Shown here: positions 34,999 through 43,268 of the stretch, in pieces
Numbering within the stretch: position 1 is the first letter of the stretch
Layout: each line of letters opens with the position of its first letter
NCBI GenBank assembly: GCA_022823945.1
Contig: JAJEBK010000009.1
Location: forward strand, 62,001 to 126,000
DNA: 64,000 nt
Source: Anaerolineae bacterium
GTDB lineage: Bacteria; Chloroflexota; Anaerolineae; Aggregatilineales; Phototrophicaceae
Direction of reading: 5' to 3'
Program-made: the position numbers and the translations under genes
Notes under the pieces: generated by a model
The model's database searches: none
The model's input: only the letters and a program-made list of their open reading frames with translations
What the model was told of the DNA's origin: nothing

Positions 34999-35673
34999 AT
35001 GCGAACGCTTAATGCCCCCGAACGGATGCCCGACCTGGAATTCCAGGTAGATCGAGAACATTCCGGCGTACGGTTGTTGGGCTGCTTCACATTCTTGTTC
35101 AGCTCAATCTTCAGTTATTTTGTTGTGAGCTCGCTTTTCTCCAATGGTGGTCTGCTGGCGGTGGGCGCGGCGCTGGCGATAGCGGTCGCCTTGACCTACC
35201 TGTCCGATTATCTGGCGAAGCAATATTGGCCCAGCAACCGGGTCATTCAATTTGTCGACGACATGATCCAGTTGAGCAAGGGTGAGCAATTACAAGGCGC
35301 AATTGATGGCGGCGCGACAGTCAATCTGCTGATGTGGCACTTCGAAGCCAAACGTCATCCCCGCGTGCCCAAAGGCTGGTATGTGGTTGCCAACGCGCTG
35401 GAACAAGATGGCGAAATGATCGTCAGCTACAGCATTGCCTCGCCGACCGACTTCGAGGCATTGCCACTCTCGCGCTTGTCGGTCAAATATCAGAAGAAAA
35501 AACGGAAAAAAGGCGAACAGCAAAACCTGCGCGAAGCCGGCGTGCAGCGGCGCATCGCCCAAGCCGAATTTCACCGCGGCGAGCTGGGCGCAGAGCTGAC
35601 TCTGGACGATTATCACGCCTACCTCGATTACCTCGCCGATACCTATACCTCGTGGATGCCCAAAGACAAATGA
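34999..35673 (+). CDS. Unknown protein with two N-terminal membrane helices
   Basis: A 224-residue protein. After about 24 residues it has two adjacent helices (LLGCFTFLFSSIFSYFVVSS and LLAVGAALAIAVALTYL), then an about 140-residue soluble part with a beta-rich region, a lysine cluster (YQKKKRKKGEQQ) and an acidic C-terminus with DDYHAYLDYLADTYTSW. No family is recognised. The ATG at 34999 has a strong GAGGA site and a promoter at 34944-34971. Its TGA overlaps the start of the secreted protein gene as ATGA, so the two products are made together and may form one membrane-surface unit. Confidence 0.72.
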   Translation: MRTLNAPERMPDLEFQVDREHSGVRLLGCFTFLFSSIFSYFVVSSLFSNGGLLAVGAALAIAVALTYLSDYLAKQYWPSNRVIQFVDDMIQLSKGEQLQGAIDGGATVNLLMWHFEAKRHPRVPKGWYVVANALEQDGEMIVSYSIASPTDFEALPLSRLSVKYQKKKRKKGEQQNLREAGVQRRIAQAEFHRGELGAELTLDDYHAYLDYLADTYTSWMPKDK

Positions 35674-37187
35674 ATTGGCTGGCTCGGCTGGTCCTTTGCT
35701 TCGCGCTGCTGTCGCCTGCCATTGCGCTGCGGGCCGATGACAGCGCATTGGCAATCGGCAGCATAGTCGAAAACGATTTGCGGGCAGGCGAAACCCGAAG
35801 CTACACCTTGACTGCGCTGGCTTTGACCATCGTATCGATTCGCGTCGAAGCGCTCGATGAACAGCTCGACCCGCAGTTCGAATTGATCGACGCGAGCGGT
35901 GAGTTGCTGGCCGCCAATGACGACTTTGCCTATCCCGCCACGCTTGATGCGCTCGTGCAAGCATTTGTCCTGCCCAAAACGAGCGCATACACATTGACAA
36001 TTTCTGGCGTGGGCGAAAGCGCTGGAGCCTATCGCCTGCATGTTTTGCCCGGGTTTGACATTCTGGCGCGGCGCGATCTTGCGATGTCAAGCCAGGATTG
36101 GCAAGTCGCGCACAGCGATGCGCCAGTTAGTTTTGGCGCTTCCAGTTTGCTCTCTGTAGACATGACAGGATTTGGCGCTTCGGCGGTCATCGTGGGCAGA
36201 CGCTTCCCGGCGCGGCGTGACTTCTACTTTGAAGTGGCGTTTGACTTTGTCAGCGCGGTCAACAACTGGCAGCTTGGGCTGGCTTTCCGCTTTCAATCAC
36301 CAGAAAACTATCAACGTCTGTTGTTGAGCAAGGCGGGATACTGGCGGCTGGAAAGGGTGACCGGTGGCGTGGTCGAGCCGCTGGACGACTGGGCGACGCA
36401 CCCGGCCATCGTGCCCGGCGCGACTGATTTTCGGCTGGGCGTGCTTGTGGCGGGGCAGCATATTGATGTGGTCTACGATGGCCAAGTCATCGACTCGGCT
36501 TGGGATGCGCAGGCCACCGAAGCGGGCGAAGTCGGCATCGCCATGATGACCGACGAAACCTTTGGCGGCCTGTTGTCCTTCGCCGTGCTGGAGGCGCAGA
36601 TGACTGTGCCAACGCGGCTGGCTGAACCAGTGATTCCGCAGCGCCTCTTGACGAGGCCCGCCTATCTGATGGCCCACGATCTGGCGCGCCAGCAGCTGGC
36701 TGAGGGCTTTGGGGAAATCAAGGTGAGCTTGGCGGACAGTGTCGTACACAGCAACCGGGCCGGCGTTACGCGGGTGCCGATCGCGTCTGAACTGGCATTC
36801 GCGCAATTTGCCCTGGGTGCCAGGGTCAAGCTGGAGAAGCGCTTGGCTGGCAATGGCGGCTGCGGCATCGTGTTTCATTTTAACAATGCCGAATATTATA
36901 CGCTCGCGTATGTTACTGCCGACGGCGATTTTGGCGTATCGAGGCGCGAAGGCGCTGGGTTCGATCCAGGCATCTATGGTCAGCGAGAACCGCTCACCGA
37001 TTCAACGCTCCAACTGCTGCTCATTGTCTCTGACGAAGTCATTCATTTTTATTTGGACGAAGTCTATGCCGGCAGCCTGCCCTCACAGCCGCGCATCGGC
37101 AGCCTGGGCAGCGCGGTCGTCAATTATGAGGCTGTTGAAAGCGCTTGCCAATTCGCCGATCTTTGGCTGCTGAGCTATGACGAATAG
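35670..37187 (+). CDS. Secreted protein with PPC domain and two lectin-like domains
   Basis: A 505-residue exported protein. The signal peptide MNWLARLVLCFALLSPAIAL is followed by a bacterial pre-peptidase C-terminal (PPC) beta-domain (about residues 25-130; it has the LDPQFELIDASGELLAAND pattern). Then come two related about 170-residue jelly-roll segments, each with a core such as FYFEVAFDFV...LGLAFRF and VKLEKRLAGNGGCGIVFHF, resembling concanavalin-like/LamG or DUF1080 folds. No catalytic residues are apparent, so carbohydrate or surface binding is the most likely role. The ATG overlaps the previous TGA (ATGA). The 3' end is 7 bp from the convergent histidine kinase. Confidence 0.7.
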   Translation: MNWLARLVLCFALLSPAIALRADDSALAIGSIVENDLRAGETRSYTLTALALTIVSIRVEALDEQLDPQFELIDASGELLAANDDFAYPATLDALVQAFVLPKTSAYTLTISGVGESAGAYRLHVLPGFDILARRDLAMSSQDWQVAHSDAPVSFGASSLLSVDMTGFGASAVIVGRRFPARRDFYFEVAFDFVSAVNNWQLGLAFRFQSPENYQRLLLSKAGYWRLERVTGGVVEPLDDWATHPAIVPGATDFRLGVLVAGQHIDVVYDGQVIDSAWDAQATEAGEVGIAMMTDETFGGLLSFAVLEAQMTVPTRLAEPVIPQRLLTRPAYLMAHDLARQQLAEGFGEIKVSLADSVVHSNRAGVTRVPIASELAFAQFALGARVKLEKRLAGNGGCGIVFHFNNAEYYTLAYVTADGDFGVSRREGAGFDPGIYGQREPLTDSTLQLLLIVSDEVIHFYLDEVYAGSLPSQPRIGSLGSAVVNYEAVESACQFADLWLLSYDE

Positions 37188-37194
37188 CCTGCTT

Positions 37195-38769
37195 TTATTG
37201 GCGTGGCAAGCTGAAATAAAAGGTTGATCCGCTGCCGACCGCGCTCTTGACAGAGATGTCTCCGCCATGCGTCTGCACGATGGCGCGCGCCAGATACAGC
37301 CCCAAACCCGTGCCCTGCGTGCGCCGAGTCAGGCGGTCGTCTATGCGATAAAAGCGCTCAAATATGCGCTCCAGCTGGTCATTGGCGATGCCGGGACCCT
37401 CGTCGCGCACGAAGACAGTCACGCTCGTCCGCGAATAGCGACCGCCGACGGTGATGGTCGAGTTTGCTGGCGAATACTTGGTCGCGTTGGTCAGCAGGTT
37501 GTCGATGACCTGGCGCAGACGTGCGGCGTCGCCCTGAATCACCGGGAAATCTTCGGGGAAGCTCAACACAATGTGTTGGTTTGCGCCGCTCTCCAGCCGC
37601 GCCACCGATTGCGCAGCCACCGCATGCAAGTCGGCATCGGCGAAATTCAACTGCAATTCGCGCGCCGCCTGGAGCTTGCTGGCTGTCAACAAGTCCTCGA
37701 CCAGCGCCGTCAAGCGGTCGGCTTCTTCTTCGATGATGGTCGCATAGTCGCGCACGGTGTCGCTGTCCCATTCGACATCGTCTCTGCCCAGGGTGCTGGC
37801 ATATCCCTTGATGATGGCGATAGGCGTGCGTAATTCGTGATGCACGGTGGAGATGAATACAGATTGCATCTCCTGCGCTTTGCGGAAGTTGGTGATATCG
37901 CGCACATTGCCGATGATGCTGGCCAGGTGGCCTTCTGCCGTTCGCAAAGGCGCATAGGTAATGCCGATGCTCAGTTCGCTGCTGTCGCGGCGGATGAGGT
38001 CGCCTTCCACATACAAGCTTTCGCGGTGGTCGTCGCGCGCGTCTGCCGCCCAGCCAGCGGAGAGCGCCTGTTCAATATCCCGGCTGTCCAGGCGCGCCCA
38101 GTTGATGACTTCGCTTATATGCCGGTCGATTGCTTCGGCATTTCGCCAGCCGGTAATGCGCTCGAATGCCGCATTCACCTGCCGAAAGCGCAAGTCTGGA
38201 CTCATGGTGAAGACGCCATCGCCGCTGCTGTTGAGGATGGCAGCCAGCCGCTGGCGCTCATGCGCGATCTCGCCGTATAGCTGGGCATTATTGACCGCGA
38301 TAGCCGCTTGATCGGCGAAGCTCTGCAAGGCGCTCAGGTCTTCGGGCGTGATGGCGGTTTGATAAGACCGAAAGACGATCAGCAATCCGAGCGGGTTGCG
38401 CGCAAAGACCAGGGGCATGGCGATGGACTGCTCGAGGCGCTTGTCGATCGTGTCAGCCATCTCTTGCAGCTTGGCATTCAGATACTCCCGGCTGAAACCA
38501 TCGTCGTCGCGGGCGCTCATCAACTCGTGCAGCAAGTGGTTGAGCTGTGGCACGACATCGGCGTTGATGCCGCTGTAGGCGCGGATGACCAGTTTGCCAT
38601 CGGCTCGGTCGGTCAAGGCGACGATGCCGACTCGGCCTGCCAGCATCGCCAGCGAGGCATTCAAGACGCGCCGCAGCACTTCGCTTTGATCCAACTGCGC
38701 GGTGATGGCCCGCGTAATGCCCAGCAGAAAGTCTCGCTGCTGCGTGCGCAGATCCGGTCGCATTAACAT
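37195..38769 (-). CDS. GAF-PAS hybrid-sensor histidine kinase
   Basis: A 524-residue soluble kinase without membrane helices. An N-terminal GAF domain (about residues 15-165) is followed by a PAS domain (about 175-295, with VNAAFERITGW), HisKA with the phospho-accepting His in STVHHELRTPIAIIKGY, and HATPase_c with N-box DNLLTNATKYS, G1 DEGPGIAND and G2 GTGLGLYLA. It presumably senses a cytoplasmic signal and phosphorylates an unknown regulator; none is adjacent. TGCTACAAT at 38776-38784 lies only 6 bp before the ATG, so the mRNA may be leaderless. It converges on the secreted-protein gene. Confidence 0.93.
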   Translation of the reverse strand: MLMRPDLRTQQRDFLLGITRAITAQLDQSEVLRRVLNASLAMLAGRVGIVALTDRADGKLVIRAYSGINADVVPQLNHLLHELMSARDDDGFSREYLNAKLQEMADTIDKRLEQSIAMPLVFARNPLGLLIVFRSYQTAITPEDLSALQSFADQAAIAVNNAQLYGEIAHERQRLAAILNSSGDGVFTMSPDLRFRQVNAAFERITGWRNAEAIDRHISEVINWARLDSRDIEQALSAGWAADARDDHRESLYVEGDLIRRDSSELSIGITYAPLRTAEGHLASIIGNVRDITNFRKAQEMQSVFISTVHHELRTPIAIIKGYASTLGRDDVEWDSDTVRDYATIIEEEADRLTALVEDLLTASKLQAARELQLNFADADLHAVAAQSVARLESGANQHIVLSFPEDFPVIQGDAARLRQVIDNLLTNATKYSPANSTITVGGRYSRTSVTVFVRDEGPGIANDQLERIFERFYRIDDRLTRRTQGTGLGLYLARAIVQTHGGDISVKSAVGSGSTFYFSLPRQ

Positions 38770-38775
38770 GACAGG

Positions 38776-38784
38776 ATTGTAGCA
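38776..38784 (-). promoter_or_regulatory. Extended -10 promoter of the histidine kinase gene
   Basis: The minus strand reads TGCTACAAT, ending 6 bases before the ATG at 38769. Initiation 6-7 bases downstream would fall on or next to the start codon. Confidence 0.55.
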
Positions 38785-38810
38785 CGCTCGCCGCTCCGGC
38801 AGCCCCGCGA

Positions 38811-39788
38811 CTAGAAGCGCCGGTCCAGTTCGCTGATGTCCAGGTCGCCGCCATGCGTAGCCGCCAATGCAGCCGCGCCGACCAACGCCACATCATCGCC
38901 CAGCGCCGCTGCTTCGATGCGCAAGCCCGCTGTAAACGCGCTGTCGAGCACATGGTCGCGCACGGTCTGCCGGATGGGCGCAAATAGCAACTCGCCCGTC
39001 TTGCTGACGCCGCCGCCGATCACGATAATCTGCGGGTTGAAGAGATGCAGCAACGTCACAATGCTCAACCCGATGATGCGCCCGGCATAAGCCAGCAAGT
39101 CAATCGCCAGCCGATCGCCATGGTACGCGGCCTTCCCGACCAGGCGCGCATCCAGCCGCTCAAGATCGCCAGCGACCAAGTCGTGCAGGTTTGTGTTTTC
39201 TCCCGCTGCAAGCGCTTGTCTTGCCTGGCGCGCAATAGCCGGTCCCGCCGCTTCCAACTCAACAGACGAAACCTGGCCAGCTTCGACGATGAGGGGGATA
39301 TGCCCCAGTTCGGCGGCCAGTCCAGCTTGCCCGGTGACCAGCCGGCCATCGCAGATGATGCCCGAGCCGATGCCGGTGCTGACTGTGATGTAACAGACAT
39401 GCCTGCAGCCTTGCGCCGCGCCTTGCGAGGCTTCTGCAAGCGCCGCGACATTGGCGTCGTTGCCGATGTAGACAGGCAACCCAAACTCTTCTTCGACAAT
39501 CGCGCCCAGCGGCACATCATGCCAGCCTGGCAAGTTGGGAGGCGAAACGATTACGCCCGTTTTGCTGTTGAGCGGTCCGGGCGCCGAGATGCCGATGCCC
39601 TCCACACGATCGCGTTTTGAGGGCATGACCAAACTGATGATGGCTTTTATGCGCGCCAAGACCGCCTCCAAGCCATCGTCCGCGCCCGTCAGTGTGTGTT
39701 CACGCGTTAGCTGATTAAGCGCTGCATCGTATCGCGCCGCGCGCAGTTGTGTCCCACCCAGGTCAACGGCGATGATCTCTTTATTCAT
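38811..39788 (-). CDS. ROK-family sugar kinase
   Basis: A 325-residue ASKHA kinase of the ROK family. The N-terminal phosphate-1 loop is AVDLGGTQLRAARYD; the catalytic Asp lies in VYIGNDANVAALAEA; and the ROK signature region STGIGSGIICDGRLVTG...AAELGH is present. The CxCGxxGC zinc-binding block that normally follows GH is absent (the stretch reads IPLIVEAGQVSSVELEAAG), so this is a zinc-less ROK member. Glucokinase is a likely activity but the sugar is not certain. There is no N-terminal HTH, so it is a kinase and not a repressor. The ATG at 39788 has GAAGGACGAG upstream. It is divergent from mutS. Confidence 0.85.
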   Translation of the reverse strand: MNKEIIAVDLGGTQLRAARYDAALNQLTREHTLTGADDGLEAVLARIKAIISLVMPSKRDRVEGIGISAPGPLNSKTGVIVSPPNLPGWHDVPLGAIVEEEFGLPVYIGNDANVAALAEASQGAAQGCRHVCYITVSTGIGSGIICDGRLVTGQAGLAAELGHIPLIVEAGQVSSVELEAAGPAIARQARQALAAGENTNLHDLVAGDLERLDARLVGKAAYHGDRLAIDLLAYAGRIIGLSIVTLLHLFNPQIIVIGGGVSKTGELLFAPIRQTVRDHVLDSAFTAGLRIEAAALGDDVALVGAAALAATHGGDLDISELDRRF

Positions 39789-39820
39789 CGTGTCGCTCGT
39801 CCTTCCCTGTGCCAGCTAGC

Positions 39821-39849
39821 TTGTCCTGCCTCTTGCGCGCTGATAAAAT
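39821..39849 (+). promoter_or_regulatory. mutS: Promoter of mutS
   Basis: TTGTCC (39821-39826), 17 bp and TAAAAT (39844-39849), with an extended TGA before the -10. The opposite strand over 39844-39852 reads TGCTATTTT and may serve the divergent ROK gene. Confidence 0.6.
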
Positions 39850-39904
39850 AGCACAGATTGCGGTGGCGAGTAAGTTCGATGGGCGGCGCATACAGGACGA
39901 GGGC

Positions 39905-42502
39905 ATGGCGCAGCTAACCCCTTTGCGGCGGCAGTATCTGCAGATAAAGGCGCAATACCCGGATTGCATCTTGATGTTCCGCATGGGCGACTTCTACGAG
40001 ATGTTTGATGAAGATGCCCAGCTGGCCGCTCGCGAGCTGGATATCACCCTGACAGCCCGCGCGCAAGGCAAGAGCGGCGAAAAAGTGCCCATGGCTGGCG
40101 TGCCCCACCATGCGGCAGACGGCTACATCGCCAGGCTCATCGAAAAAGGCTATCATGTCGCGGTCTGCGACCAGTTGAGCGAACCAACTGGCAGGGGCCT
40201 GGTGGAGCGCGATGTCACGCGCGTGGTCACGCCGGGCACCGTTATCGAGCCAGAATTGCTGGAGGCGGGCAAGCCCAACTTTTTGATGAGTATTTTGCCG
40301 GTGGGCGATGCGCAAGCTGGCCGTTGGAATCGCGCCGGCATCGCGTATGCGGATATATCCACGGGCGAATTCTGCGCCACCGAATTCACTGGCGAAGCTG
40401 TCGGCATGCGCGTTTTTGAAGAGCTGGCTCGCCTGGAACCTCGCGAGGTCATCATGCCAGAAAGCTGGGTGGCGCGCGGCGTTACCCTGCCCGAAGGCAT
40501 TCATCTGACAGCGGTGCAAGACTGGACATTCGACTTTGCTGGCGCTCAGCAACTGCTTTGCGACCAATTCCGCGTCGGCACATTGGCTGGCTTTGGTTTG
40601 AGCGAAAGAACCGATGCGGTATCGGCGGCAGGCGGCGTCTTGCAATACCTGCGCACGACTCAGAAACAATCGCTTGGGCAGCTCGCCAGCATCCGCGCCT
40701 ACGCCACCGAAGCTTTCATGGTGTTGGATCAATTCACCCGCCGCAACCTGGAATTGGTAGAGACCATCCGCCGCGGCAAGGCGCAAGGCAGCCTGCTGGG
40801 CGTGCTCGACCGCACAGTCACCTCATTGGGCGCGCGCTTGCTGAGGCGCTGGCTGAACGAGCCACTGCTCGATATCGAGCGGCTGAATGCGCGGCTGGAT
40901 GCAGTCGAAGCGCTGGTAAATGGCGAGATCCTGCGCGACGAGCTGGCTGCCGCGCTGAAAAAAGTTGGCGATATCGAGCGGCTGACAAACCGCATCATCA
41001 TCGGCAAAGCCAATCCGCGCGACCTGGTCGGTCTAAGGATGGCATTGGAGCAGGTGCCGATTTTGTGTGGGCTGATCGCAGAATTGAGCAGCCTGGATCC
41101 CATTGCCGATTGGCTGGATCCCTGCGAGCCGGTCCGAGAGCTGATAGCCAGCGCCATCGTCGACCAGCCGCCCCTGCAAATGAACCGCATCGGCGTCATA
41201 CGCGCCGGCTATTCGCAAGAGCTAGACAGCATCGTGGCTGCCTCGCAAGCTGCCCGCGACTGGATTGCCAATCTGGAAGCGGTGGAACGGGAACGCACCG
41301 ATATCCCCAGCCTCAAGGTCAGCTTCAACAAGGTCTTCGGCTATTACATCGAGGTTCGGCATGCCCACGCCGACAAAATCCCCGAAGACTATGTGCGCAA
41401 GCAGACGCTTGTCAACGCCGAACGCTATATCACGCCCGATCTAAAAGAATATGAAGCGCGTGTGTTGAATGCCGAAGAAGATATCCTCGCAAGCGAGCAA
41501 GCCATCTTCACGGCAGTGTGTCGGCAAGTCGCAGAACACCAGGAGCGCCTGCTGAAAACGGCGCGCGCTATCGCCCATCTGGATGCTTTCTTGTCGCTGG
41601 CGGCGGTGGCGGTGCGCGAAGGCTACAGCCGCCCCATACTCAGCGAAGACAATATCCTGGAAATTGAGGCGGGCAGGCACCCGGTCGTCGAGAAACTGCT
41701 GGAAACCAGCACGCGCTATGTCGCCAACGACAGCCATTTCGACCCGTTGTCGCGCATTCATATCATCACGGGTCCCAATATGTCGGGCAAGTCCACCTAC
41801 ATCCGTCAGGTGGCCATCATCACGCTGTTGGCGCAGATCGGCAGTTTTGTGCCAGCCGACTCGGCGACCATCGGCTTGGTCGACCGCATTTTCGCCCGCA
41901 TCGGCGCGCAAGACGAGATTCATGCCGGGCAGAGCACTTTCATGGTGGAAATGGTCGAAACCGCCCGATTGCTTTCTGGCAGCAGCGCACGCAGCCTGCT
42001 CATCCTCGACGAGATTGGTCGCGGCACTTCGACCTATGATGGCGTGGCGATCGCGCGCGCAGTCATCGAATACATCCATAACAATCCGCGCCTCAACTGT
42101 CGGACGCTCTTCGCCACGCACTACCATGAATTGACCGAGCTGCCCAGCATCCTGCCGCGGACAGCCAACTTCAATGTGGCGGTGGCGGAACAAGGCGAAG
42201 ACATTGTGTTCTTGCACAGAGTCTTGCCGGGTGGCGCCGATCAAAGCTATGGCGTGCATGTGGCGCGGCTGGCTGGCATGCCGAGGGCAGTGGTCGATCG
42301 AGCGCGGGAGATCTTGCAGCATTTGGAAGCGAGCGGCGGCGATTTTTCTCTGCCAAAGACCAGCCCCCGCCAGCCGAGCCTCTTTGCCGCGCCAGATAGC
42401 CCGGCTCTTGCCGACCTGCGCGCTCTGGAAGTCGACGGACTCAGCCCGCTGGAGGCGTTGACGAAGCTCTACGAGTTGAAGCGATTGGCGACAGAGGCCT
42501 AA
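39905..42502 (+). CDS. mutS: DNA mismatch repair protein MutS
   Basis: An 865-residue mismatch-recognition ATPase of the MutS1 type. The mismatch-wedge motif is intact (GDFYEMF, with F30 and E32). The connector, core and clamp domains follow. The ATPase has Walker A GPNMSGKST at 623-631, Walker B LLILDEIGRGTSTYDG and the signature region with THYHEL. The C-terminal helix-turn-helix dimer part is retained. The ATG at 39905 follows GACGAGGGC; the frame from 39809 is not coding. A promoter lies at 39821-39849. mutL is not in the window. The stop directly abuts the sulfotransferase start, with no gap. Confidence 0.97.
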   Translation: MAQLTPLRRQYLQIKAQYPDCILMFRMGDFYEMFDEDAQLAARELDITLTARAQGKSGEKVPMAGVPHHAADGYIARLIEKGYHVAVCDQLSEPTGRGLVERDVTRVVTPGTVIEPELLEAGKPNFLMSILPVGDAQAGRWNRAGIAYADISTGEFCATEFTGEAVGMRVFEELARLEPREVIMPESWVARGVTLPEGIHLTAVQDWTFDFAGAQQLLCDQFRVGTLAGFGLSERTDAVSAAGGVLQYLRTTQKQSLGQLASIRAYATEAFMVLDQFTRRNLELVETIRRGKAQGSLLGVLDRTVTSLGARLLRRWLNEPLLDIERLNARLDAVEALVNGEILRDELAAALKKVGDIERLTNRIIIGKANPRDLVGLRMALEQVPILCGLIAELSSLDPIADWLDPCEPVRELIASAIVDQPPLQMNRIGVIRAGYSQELDSIVAASQAARDWIANLEAVERERTDIPSLKVSFNKVFGYYIEVRHAHADKIPEDYVRKQTLVNAERYITPDLKEYEARVLNAEEDILASEQAIFTAVCRQVAEHQERLLKTARAIAHLDAFLSLAAVAVREGYSRPILSEDNILEIEAGRHPVVEKLLETSTRYVANDSHFDPLSRIHIITGPNMSGKSTYIRQVAIITLLAQIGSFVPADSATIGLVDRIFARIGAQDEIHAGQSTFMVEMVETARLLSGSSARSLLILDEIGRGTSTYDGVAIARAVIEYIHNNPRLNCRTLFATHYHELTELPSILPRTANFNVAVAEQGEDIVFLHRVLPGGADQSYGVHVARLAGMPRAVVDRAREILQHLEASGGDFSLPKTSPRQPSLFAAPDSPALADLRALEVDGLSPLEALTKLYELKRLATEA

Positions 42503-43267
42503 ATGTTTGTCTTCAATACGATCGTGGTGGCGGCGCATCGGCGTTCGGGCATGCGTTGGACGCTTGATGCGCTGCGGCACAACAGCCCGGATATCTGCGA
42601 TTCTTTCCTGGCGCTGGAACAAACCGAAGCCAGTCACGATGCCAATATCCCGCTGGGGCGCTTCCGCCGCGAATTGTTGTCGTTGCAAGGGCGTGTGCTC
42701 GTTTCGGTGCACGACCTGCCCAGCGCGACCTATTGGCAGGGCTTGGACGAGCGCTTATTCGCGCGCACCATCCTGCGCAACTCGCCAGCCATTTTCGTGC
42801 ACCGCGATGGTCGGGATGTGATGGTTTCGCTGTATTATTACATGCAATCAATCAGTGAAACCGTGCGCAACCAGAGCTTTTCGCAGTTTCTGCGCGGCGA
42901 TCCGGCGCTGCATGGCGAAAACATGGGTCTCAGCCGGCCTGGTTTTTGGGCGCATCATGCCCGTGCCTGGCTGGCGCAAGACAAGCTGCTGGTAGTCGCC
43001 TATGCCGACTTGGAAACCCGCTACGCTGCGACCGTGCACAAGATGACCGACTTCTTGCAGGTGCGCGCCAATGCCACGCTGCAACCCTTGAGCAAGTTGC
43101 ATCCGCCCGAACCGGCCGGCGTGCTGGACAGGCTGGGCATCCGCAAGCCGCAACAGCCTCGCATCGGGCGCAGTGGCGACTGGCGCAGTCACTTCGACAA
43201 GCGCGATCTGGCTTTCTTCATGGGTGAGGCCGGCGATATGCTGCGGCGGCTGGGCTATCGGGATTGA
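42503..43267 (+). CDS. Sulfotransferase-domain protein
   Basis: A 254-residue PAPS-dependent sulfotransferase-like protein. The 5'-phosphosulfate-binding loop is AHRRSGMRWTLDALR. The 3'-phosphate-binding block IFVHRDGRDVMVSLYYYM is well conserved, and the late RSGDWRSHFDKRD matches the RKGxxGDWKxxF motif, with the Lys of RKG here being Arg. It could sulfate a glycan or small molecule, though bacterial members vary. The ATG at 42503 starts on the base after the mutS TAA, so it depends on mutS translation. It is an odd partner for a mismatch-repair gene; coupling looks accidental. It converges on the GT-C gene with a 1-bp gap. Confidence 0.82.
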   Translation: MFVFNTIVVAAHRRSGMRWTLDALRHNSPDICDSFLALEQTEASHDANIPLGRFRRELLSLQGRVLVSVHDLPSATYWQGLDERLFARTILRNSPAIFVHRDGRDVMVSLYYYMQSISETVRNQSFSQFLRGDPALHGENMGLSRPGFWAHHARAWLAQDKLLVVAYADLETRYAATVHKMTDFLQVRANATLQPLSKLHPPEPAGVLDRLGIRKPQQPRIGRSGDWRSHFDKRDLAFFMGEAGDMLRRLGYRD

Positions 43268-43268
43268 G

